26,725 nt of DNA from a virus, in IMG/VR virus record IMGVR_UViG_3300030419_003212, positions 2,202 to 28,926 of that record, one strand, 5' to 3'. A program made the translations under genes and the position numbers. The notes beneath the pieces are model-generated. The model was not told the DNA's origin and ran no database searches. It saw only the letters and a list, made by a program, of their open reading frames with translations. How positions within the stretch are numbered: position 1 is the stretch's first letter; every line of letters starts with the position of its first letter. Positions 20,765-26,725 of this stretch are shown here, piece by piece.

Positions 20765-22254
20765 TAAATAAAACTCTTCATTAAACGTTCATTATATTTA
20801 TTATACTCGATAAATTCTTTTCGTAGGTTGTACACTCCTTCTCCCATAATAGTATCATATAAATCTTCTTCTCTTGTTTCAATATAATTTGCAAGTTTCA
20901 TTCCAGTATCTCCAAAATCAAGAGTACCATCGTTAATACCTTGCATAAGTATAGCATGTTGAATAGCTCCAAACGGATCTTGATCAGGTTTTGGTATTTG
21001 GTTATTTTCTAAATTACTATACATTTCTTTTACGTCATAGTCATCATCAAACCCTTGTACAATTAATTCAAATGCTTTTTCTCTTCTTTCCGGTATAATT
21101 CCATCTATTGCATTGTCAATAGTTTGATCTAAATCAGCTCCACCTACTTCGTCATAAAAATTATCATCGTCGTCATCAGGTTCTTCCCAATCATATGGAT
21201 TGTCTGATCCTTTGGTATCTCGTTCACCAGGACTTTTGTAATTGGGATCAGATGGTGATTGGTTTACTGTTGAACCTGTTCTACCACCCATTGGTGCATT
21301 ATAAAAATCAGATTGGATAACATCAAGATCGTAAGCAAGATTATTTAATGCGTCCTGAAACATTTGTCTACCTTCCCCATCTAAGTTATCTGCAAAGTCC
21401 ATTAGATCTTCATCTGTTGCTCCAGCATCTAGAGCAGCTTGAATATCATCATCAATCATCCTATCAACATCTCTATCTTCACCATATGACATACCTCTGT
21501 TTAATGCGTCATACATTCCTTCCTCCGCATCTTGAAGAGCTGAATCAATTTCCGTAGGATCAGGCTCTTCACCAAAGCCTCTACCACCATAACTACGATT
21601 GCGTTGTCCCATAGATGTATCGTCCCATTCACTATCTTTTTCTGGTTTGTCTGGATCTATAACTTGTTTTACTTTGTCTCTTAAAAATCCCATCTCGTTA
21701 GGTGTTCGACCTGTTGCATCAGATAAAATTTGCTCTACAGTTTTATCAGAGAAAGGTTTACCATCATCTGTTTCATACACACCATCTGCATTTTTATAAG
21801 CACCTCGTCTTGCCATTATGTCTTGTTCAAATCTATCTACAGAATTTGCAACACTTTTAGGTATATCACCTTCGTGAGTTTCTAAATCTACTGATATGTC
21901 TGCTAATTCTTTTCTCGCATTATCATAAGCTTCCTGCCCTCTCTTTGGTTCGTAACCCTTGTCTAGTTCACCTGTTTTATCTGGGCTGGGTTCGTCTGCT
22001 GGTTTTTCTGGATCAAATGGGTTTGCATCAATTTTTGTTATTTTAGGTTTATCAGGTTCTTTCTCAGCACCTTTACCGTCGTCACCACCTACTGGTTCAA
22101 ATTTTCCTTGATCTGTTTTTTTATATACTTGAGCGTTGGGATCTTTTTCCTTACCCTTATCTTTATACTTACCGTAACCGATATGGACTTTATCGTCGGA
22201 TTCTGCAATCACTTCCTTAATTAAATTGCGAATGTAAAGTCTCGTAACTTTCAC
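20764..22254 (-). CDS. Large acidic head-cluster protein with leader
   Basis: A 496-residue very acidic protein. The N-terminus M-K-V-T-R-L-Y-I-R-N-L-I-K-E-V-I-A-E/S contains two overlapping gp21-type sites, I-K-E and I-A-E/S, so the leader is likely removed after residue 18. Then comes a motif V-H-I-G-Y-G-K-Y-K-D-K-G-K-E-K-D that I recall from other marine phage proteins. The centre is Asp/Glu-rich and partly disordered (D-D-D-D-D near 345), with several short helical repeats of the form D-x-x-x-D-A. It lies right after the protease, where T4 has scaffold gene 22, so it could be a second scaffold or an internal protein. Role inferred from position and composition. Confidence 0.65.
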   Translation of the reverse strand: MKVTRLYIRNLIKEVIAESDDKVHIGYGKYKDKGKEKDPNAQVYKKTDQGKFEPVGGDDGKGAEKEPDKPKITKIDANPFDPEKPADEPSPDKTGELDKGYEPKRGQEAYDNARKELADISVDLETHEGDIPKSVANSVDRFEQDIMARRGAYKNADGVYETDDGKPFSDKTVEQILSDATGRTPNEMGFLRDKVKQVIDPDKPEKDSEWDDTSMGQRNRSYGGRGFGEEPDPTEIDSALQDAEEGMYDALNRGMSYGEDRDVDRMIDDDIQAALDAGATDEDLMDFADNLDGEGRQMFQDALNNLAYDLDVIQSDFYNAPMGGRTGSTVNQSPSDPNYKSPGERDTKGSDNPYDWEEPDDDDDNFYDEVGGADLDQTIDNAIDGIIPERREKAFELIVQGFDDDYDVKEMYSNLENNQIPKPDQDPFGAIQHAILMQGINDGTLDFGDTGMKLANYIETREEDLYDTIMGEGVYNLRKEFIEYNKYNERLMKSFI

Positions 22255-22256
22255 AA

Positions 22257-22862
22257 TTAATCTCCTCTCATTATGTCGTTGATAACAGATTCAACTTTAC
22301 ACCATTTACCGCATGTCCTTTTAGATGGATCTACACTTTCATTAACTGGATGTAGGAAGGCGCCATGTGTAGATGGGTTAGAAACGAAATCAAATGCAAT
22401 GAGTTCAAAATCAGGTTGGACTTGAACTGTGTTGTCTTCTGCAATTTCCTTTACTGATCCTAGTCCTCGTGAAGATATGCCCAACTTAATACCTGCTTTA
22501 AATAATTCTTTTAATATATTACCAGAAGGTGTTCCTAACACCTCAACAGTGCCTTTTAGATCATCACCATCCCAATGCATTTCCAACACATTGTGTGAAG
22601 CATTTTGTAAATTAACAACTGATGAGTCTGGATGATCAAGCTCACCAAGTGCTCTTCGTTCTTTGATTTGAGTTTTTTCGTAATTATCGGCTTCTCTCAT
22701 TAACGTTTCTTTTGGATAAATTCTTCCATTTTGGTTTTTAGCGTCAGCTCGCTGCAGTACACCGGAAACGATTAATTTTCCACCATTTTTATTTATTGAT
22801 TCATTAATTTGTTGTGGAGTTATTTGAAATGGTATATAATCCACTAAAAGTCGTTTATCCAT
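22257..22862 (-). CDS. 21: Prohead core protease, gp21-like
   Basis: A 201-residue prohead protease (T4 gp21 is 212), which degrades scaffold and trims capsid and internal proteins after [LI]-x-E during head maturation. Recognisable segments are N-G-R-I-Y-P-K-E-T-L (45-54), G-E-L-D-H-P-D with the likely catalytic His77, G-I-S-S-R-G-L-G-S with the likely nucleophile Ser130 or Ser131, and F-D-F-V-S-N-P-S-T-H-G-A (157-168). AGGAG lies five bases before ATG. It precedes the block of leader-bearing genes that look like its substrates. Confidence 0.93.
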   Translation of the reverse strand: MDKRLLVDYIPFQITPQQINESINKNGGKLIVSGVLQRADAKNQNGRIYPKETLMREADNYEKTQIKERRALGELDHPDSSVVNLQNASHNVLEMHWDGDDLKGTVEVLGTPSGNILKELFKAGIKLGISSRGLGSVKEIAEDNTVQVQPDFELIAFDFVSNPSTHGAFLHPVNESVDPSKRTCGKWCKVESVINDIMRGD

Positions 22863-22870
22863 GATAGCTC

Positions 22871-23206
22871 CTAACTCCTTGTGTTGACGTAAACAAATGT
22901 TACATCACCAGTGTTGTAGGCGTGACCAGCAGTGCTTCCACTCCAAGCTGTTGCATTAATATCTAATCGTACTGGTGTAGCATCACCTATCTTACTAACA
23001 ATTCCTTGTGTAAAACTGCTCATTGAAGACGTTGCATCTGTTGTACCGTATCTAAAACTAAAAGATCCAGTAGAATTCACCAAGACATAAGAAGCGGCTT
23101 GTGCTTCTGCGCAATTTGCTGGTGTAATGGCTTTTGATCCGTGATTAACAGATAACCCCTTAGGAACTTGTTTTTCACTATCGTTAGGGTCTTGTATATA
23201 TGACAT
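22871..23206 (-). CDS. Small beta-rich head-cluster protein
   Basis: A 111-residue protein rich in Ser, Thr, Ala and Gly, with strands such as S-Y-V-L-V-N-S-T-G-S-F-S-F-R-Y-G and a C-terminal V-T-F-V-Y-V. It looks like a small beta sandwich, a common form for head decoration proteins, but no family is recognised. It sits just before the protease gene, between portal and capsid functions. Confidence 0.68.
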   Translation of the reverse strand: MSYIQDPNDSEKQVPKGLSVNHGSKAITPANCAEAQAASYVLVNSTGSFSFRYGTTDATSSMSSFTQGIVSKIGDATPVRLDINATAWSGSTAGHAYNTGDVTFVYVNTRS

Positions 23207-23216
23207 TATGTTCTCC

Positions 23217-23474
23217 TTATGCCCAAGTTGTCCGCTTTATCCATATATCTCTCAATATGGATGCTACTTCTGCTCTAATTAATTTTTTAATGTTCTGCAT
23301 ATCTTTTGCATCTAATGCTTCATTAACTTTTTTCTTTTTACGTTTCTTTCCTTTAAACGCCATTGGAGTCATATATCCAGGAGTTGCTGCTGTTGTTGTA
23401 ATCTCATCCAAATCATCTTCATTCAACTCTTTATACAACTGCTTTATTAACTCTCTTATACGTTCTTCAGTCAT
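23217..23474 (-). CDS. Small prohead-core-like protein
   Basis: An 85-residue protein with three parts: an acidic helix M-T-E-E-R-I-R-E-L-I-K-Q-L-Y-K-E-L-N-E, a conserved-looking turn T-T-T-A-A-T-P-G-Y-M-T-P-M-A-F-K-G, and a Lys-rich run followed by a helix. From memory, the T-T-T-A-A-T-P-G-Y motif recurs in small head proteins of marine T4-like phages. It occupies the place of T4 genes 67/68. L-N-E and L-D-E near residues 16-25 are possible gp21 sites. Its start overlaps the upstream gene by four bases. Confidence 0.7.
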   Translation of the reverse strand: MTEERIRELIKQLYKELNEDDLDEITTTAATPGYMTPMAFKGKKRKKKKVNEALDAKDMQNIKKLIRAEVASILRDIWIKRTTWA

Positions 23475-24328
23475 GCTACCTTATTAAGCTCCTTTAATAG
23501 CTCGTGATATCTCATCATTTGGATTACAACCTTATCCGGAACAACTCGCTCACTACCTACTTTACAAAACGTTCCCATTGAATTAATAGCTTCGGCCAAT
23601 TTTATTTTTGTAATCTTATCAGTTACTTTACCGCTTGCTTTTTTTAATTGTCGCTTTAGCTTAGGTACCGATTCTGTAATGTAGTCTCTTAACGAGCTTG
23701 TATTTGAAACGTTATTTATATAATGTTTTAACAAAGTTTTTTGACCTTGGTTTAGATCTTTATACTTTGCATTAAATTTTTCTAACAAAATTCTGTAAGC
23801 AATTACTCTCAAATCACCATCTTCAGGTAATGTTTTTACTTCTTCAACCAATGTAGGTTTTTGTGTTGTAACATTTTCAAGTAAATTAAAATGAGTAATA
23901 GTTTTTTCTTCAGGTGTTAAATTATCAGCATGTTCAAATAATTTATAAATTGAAGCATATACTTTATAGTTAGGTATTTTAGACGAAAATAATTTACGCA
24001 AATCGTAATTATTTTGTATCTCTTTTATTACGTTAAACTTTTCACGCCTAAGCTGTTTTTTGTTTGCTTTTTTGTTTGCTGATACAACCTCGGAGATAAA
24101 ATAATCCGCCTTCTTATCAGTATCAAATTTTTGGTTTAATAATGCGTTATAAAGTAACAACTCCTTTCCAAGTTCTGTTTTTTCACTAAAACGTTCTTTT
24201 ATAATTTCTAAAGCAGGGCTTTCACTGTCTTTTGAAATTAAATCAGCTGTTACTTGTCGAAGCAAAAATTCAAATAGTAATCCAGTGTTACGAATTTTAT
24301 TGTGCTTCGCCTTCTTATCATTTTTCAT
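23471..24328 (-). CDS. Helical protein between portal and protease
   Basis: A 285-residue, basic, almost wholly helical protein. It starts with M-K-N-D-K-K-A-K-H-N-K-I-R-N-T-G and continues L-L-F-E-F-L-L-R-Q-V-T-A-D-L-I. There is no obvious enzyme motif. From memory, proteins of this size with a start like R-N-T-G-L-L-F-E are found beside the portal gene in marine T4-like phages, of unknown function; a core or scaffold-associated role would fit. Its upstream gap of 71 bases carries a TATAAATA dyad. Confidence 0.72.
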   Translation of the reverse strand: MKNDKKAKHNKIRNTGLLFEFLLRQVTADLISKDSESPALEIIKERFSEKTELGKELLLYNALLNQKFDTDKKADYFISEVVSANKKANKKQLRREKFNVIKEIQNNYDLRKLFSSKIPNYKVYASIYKLFEHADNLTPEEKTITHFNLLENVTTQKPTLVEEVKTLPEDGDLRVIAYRILLEKFNAKYKDLNQGQKTLLKHYINNVSNTSSLRDYITESVPKLKRQLKKASGKVTDKITKIKLAEAINSMGTFCKVGSERVVPDKVVIQMMRYHELLKELNKVA

Positions 24329-24362
24329 GCGTATATCTCCTATGCGAGTATAGTGTCACATA

Positions 24363-24370
24363 TATAAATA
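24363..24370. promoter_or_regulatory. TATAAATA octamer after the portal gene
   Basis: It lies 35 bases before the start at 24328, centred in the perfect dyad ACATAT-ATAA-ATATGT (24358-24373). It reads on the plus strand, opposite to the gene. Confidence 0.35.
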
Positions 24371-24399
24371 TGTAGTTATAAATTTTATCCTCAAGTTTA

Positions 24400-26211
24400 T
24401 TAATCATTTTCGTCATCCAATAGAGCAGATTCATTCAATAATCCTTCTTTAGATATGTCTTTTCCAAAACGTTTTTCTAAGGATTTCATTAAACCTTCTT
24501 TTCTTACAATCGTTGATCCCTTTCCTGGATATAACGGACTGCCACCTTTGAATTCTCTTTTACCTGATGTCGGCGTTTCATATTTATTTGCGTTTTTTAT
24601 GTCTGCATACTCCATAGTGCCTCTATCTAAATCTGGAACTTGTGGGTCTTTTTCAGATCCACCCCAATCACCACGTCTCGCTTGCTCACCACCTTCATCA
24701 CCTGCCTTTTCACCAGTCTCTGCTGGATCGTTTCCTTCCATAGTTATTTGTTCCATCCTAAATGCTTGTTTTTGATCTGATATAACACCTTCAAACATTT
24801 TTGCTTTTTCCGCATCACTTAGTTCAAAAATATTTTCGTAAACCCACTCACGTGAAAACAATTTATTTTCCATTGCAGTGTTAGCTATCTCAACTTGCTG
24901 TGTTAATAGCTCTAATTTTTCTTGCATGTGGATCATTGAAGGGTTAGTAAGCTCTAAATCAAACTGTAGTAACTCTTCATTGTCAAAACCTTGTGTATAT
25001 AAATGTACTATTGCAATTTTTTCAAGTTCAGCAACAATTATTTTTTGTAATCGTTCAATTGTTCTTGCAAATCTAACATCTTCTGCCGCCAATGTAGCTT
25101 TTGATCCAATATTCTCATCATAGCCTAGAAATGCTTTAGGTATTTTCAATGCGGCCATGAGTTTATTACGCATATATTCAATATCGTCTATCGCTCCTTC
25201 ATTTCCTAACCCTTGTAGCGTTTCAATTTCCGTACCACTGTCGCTACCACGAACTGGTAAGAAATAATCCTCAGTAACTGACTCAATATTGTACCGTAAA
25301 TTATAATCTCCTGTTGTTTGATCGATAACTGGAATCTTTTTCATTTTATTTATAATTTTTTGCATAAAATTATCTACTTCGTTTGGTGGTATATTACCAA
25401 TATCGATTTTAAAAATTCTTTTTTCTGGTGCTCTCATAATTCTATGGATTAGCATAGCGTCTTCCATAAGAACTAATTGTTTCCAAACTTTACGAGCCCC
25501 TTCTAACATTGATTTACCATAAGGAATAAAGTTGGAATCTGATAATAATCTAAAATGGCCAATCTCATAATTTTGATATAGCTTTTTGTCTGCGGCTTGT
25601 ATGTTTTTTGCACCTACACTATCACCACTTACTTCAAATTCAACCAATTTTGGGTTCTCTGGATCGTGATCTTCCATCCTAATGACGTCGTATGGTGATA
25701 TTGGTTTAGCATTAACAACACCATACTTATCAAGTATATCTAATAACAGAAAAAAGTCTCCATATTTTACTAAATTACGTACCCATGACCATAAATTGAA
25801 CTCTATATTTAATACATCATAAAATAAATTATGTAATATTTCGTGAGTTTTAACGTTATTTGTTTTTATAGTCAAAATCTCACCCTCTACATTGTCTATA
25901 TTTGATTCATCTGAATAAACATCGAGTGCTGATGATATAATTGGATCAGTATCCATTAGTTCATAATCTCTAAATAGCTCTTGACGTGCTACTTCGTATG
26001 CATTTCGAGCGTTTTGTTGTGCTGAATATTTACCACCAAATCCACCTTGCATTAATTTGGTGTATCTATCAATAAAATTTGAAGTTAATCCTGCTTGAGA
26101 GAAATTTAAATCTTTAACAACAAGTCGTTCATCGTCTGTCTTACGTACAACAATACTGTTGTTAAATAATCGACCTAATCTATTAAAAATATTATTATTT
26201 TGTTCTGCCAT
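24400..26211 (-). CDS. 20: Portal vertex protein, gp20-like
   Basis: A 603-residue portal protein (T4 gp20 is 524), which forms the dodecameric ring at the head vertex through which DNA is packaged and ejected, and which starts prohead assembly. Typical segments are Y-E-L-M-D-T-D-P-I-I-S-S-A-L-D-V-Y, Y-G-D-F-F-L-L-L-D, L-E-G-A-R-K-V-W-K-Q-L-V-L-M-E-D-A, R-A-P-E-K-R-I-F, and I-P-K-A-F-L-G-Y-D-E. The last 100 residues are a charged, probably flexible extension beyond T4 length. GAGG lies six bases before ATG. It starts 14 bases after the terminase stop; in T4 genes 18 and 19 lie between them. Confidence 0.93.
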   Translation of the reverse strand: MAEQNNNIFNRLGRLFNNSIVVRKTDDERLVVKDLNFSQAGLTSNFIDRYTKLMQGGFGGKYSAQQNARNAYEVARQELFRDYELMDTDPIISSALDVYSDESNIDNVEGEILTIKTNNVKTHEILHNLFYDVLNIEFNLWSWVRNLVKYGDFFLLLDILDKYGVVNAKPISPYDVIRMEDHDPENPKLVEFEVSGDSVGAKNIQAADKKLYQNYEIGHFRLLSDSNFIPYGKSMLEGARKVWKQLVLMEDAMLIHRIMRAPEKRIFKIDIGNIPPNEVDNFMQKIINKMKKIPVIDQTTGDYNLRYNIESVTEDYFLPVRGSDSGTEIETLQGLGNEGAIDDIEYMRNKLMAALKIPKAFLGYDENIGSKATLAAEDVRFARTIERLQKIIVAELEKIAIVHLYTQGFDNEELLQFDLELTNPSMIHMQEKLELLTQQVEIANTAMENKLFSREWVYENIFELSDAEKAKMFEGVISDQKQAFRMEQITMEGNDPAETGEKAGDEGGEQARRGDWGGSEKDPQVPDLDRGTMEYADIKNANKYETPTSGKREFKGGSPLYPGKGSTIVRKEGLMKSLEKRFGKDISKEGLLNESALLDDEND

Positions 26212-26225
26212 TTTTTACCTCTAGG

Positions 26226-26725
26226 TTATAGTAGCCATGTTAAATCTTCTTGCTCACCTTTTACTGTAGTGTTCCATGGATCTCCGGCATCAGACTGTCT
26301 CATTTGTCCTTTGGAAAACCCACTATCAAATCCTTTGTTACTAGCTAACAACGAATCCATTAACGCGTGTTGCATAGTATCTCGTTCTTGTTTTAACCGT
26401 AATGCTGTATCACGGATCCATAAAGCAATTGAATATGACATTACTAAATCATCATTATATCCTTGCATCGCTTCAGCTTTTCCGTTGTTATATATAAATA
26501 CAAACAATTCTTCAATTAATCTAATACTTCTTAATTTTGTTAGTTTTTCTCTTGTATATTCTTCCATTTTTGCTACAATTAACGGTCTAGTTTTCATTGT
26601 CGTTGAAAACCCTGGAACCATATTTTTATCTTCAGTTCGATACCGATTAGTAGTCATTTGACCTTCTGTATCTACGTATTTTAAATCTTTAGATTGATAA
26701 AATAAATTTTTATACCCTCTATCAA
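26226..26725 (-). CDS. 17: Terminase large subunit C-terminal part, gp17-like
   Basis: The 3' end of a gene that continues beyond the right edge; the frame is open to the last base, so the internal Met at 26657 is not the start. The visible 165 residues belong to the nuclease half of the packaging motor: G-Y-K-N-L-F-Y, M-V-P-G-F-S-T-T-M-K-T-R-P, R-S-I-R-L-I-E-E-L-F, and G-Y-N-D-D-L-V-M-S-Y-S-I-A-L-W. The N-D-D probably carries a metal-binding Asp of the RNase H-like nuclease that cuts the DNA concatemer. The ATPase half is not in the window. Confidence 0.88.
   Translation of the reverse strand, partial: DRGYKNLFYQSKDLKYVDTEGQMTTNRYRTEDKNMVPGFSTTMKTRPLIVAKMEEYTREKLTKLRSIRLIEELFVFIYNNGKAEAMQGYNDDLVMSYSIALWIRDTALRLKQERDTMQHALMDSLLASNKGFDSGFSKGQMRQSDAGDPWNTTVKGEQEDLTWLL

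Noticed and set aside
26200-26661. Plus-strand 153-codon frame at the right end
   Set aside because: Antisense to the terminase nuclease domain, whose motifs are unmistakable on the minus strand.
1-26725. tRNA genes, CRISPR arrays, insertion sequences, integrase sites
   Set aside because: No cloverleaf-like sequence, spaced direct repeats, transposase or recombinase gene was seen by eye; the gaps are too short for most of these.

Overview
The window is a contiguous stretch of a tailed-phage genome with T4-like myovirus structural genes. It is AT-rich and tightly packed, and every gene I accept lies on the minus strand, so the genes are transcribed from the right end toward the left. Recognisable proteins are the end of the large terminase (gp17), portal (gp20), prohead protease (gp21), major capsid protein (gp23), neck proteins (gp13/gp14-like), a probable tail terminator/sheath stabiliser (gp15-like), two sheath paralogues (gp18) and the tail tube (gp19). 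The small conserved proteins, a phage ribosomal protein bS21 and the low GC suggest a marine T4-like phage of a Gram-negative host. The host cannot be named from this sequence.

Layout in transcription order (right to left). 26725-24400: terminase C-terminus, then portal. 24328-22257: three head-cluster proteins in the place where T4 has genes 67/68, then the gp21 protease. 22254-16087: a run of mostly small, overlapping genes. Many share a leader of the form M-[IV]-K-L-[KR]-x-[LI]-[LI]-x-E that ends in the [LI]-x-E cleavage motif of T4 gp21. 16077-13902: an actin/MreB-like ATPase, an iron-type superoxide dismutase with the same kind of leader, a small basic protein and bS21. 13759-10871: acidic repeat-bearing scaffold candidate and gp23, closed by a strong terminator. 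10799-10296: a small beta-rich protein between two terminators. 10162-5992: neck genes, accessory head proteins and the gp15-like protein. 5943-733: coiled-coil protein, two sheaths, tail tube. 578-1: start of a prepilin-like gene that runs off the window.

The most interesting reading is that the 14.4-22.3 kb block, plus one gene at 7.2-7.5 kb, encodes a set of proteins addressed to the inside of the capsid. They would be trimmed by gp21 and delivered with the DNA. The set would include a superoxide dismutase, several basic proteins, a Cys-cluster protein and an acidic 496-residue protein. gp23 carries an I-K-E/A site at the position expected for maturation, which calibrates the motif in this genome.

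Other unusual points are a type IV prepilin-like gene downstream of the tail tube, behind two matched palindromes; an in-frame UGA inside an otherwise open 207-codon gene; an actin-like protein lacking the usual Asp of the phosphate-2 loop; a second sheath with a large insertion; and T4-late-promoter-like octamers that mostly point the wrong way. Functions are inferred from motifs read by eye; no database search was possible.
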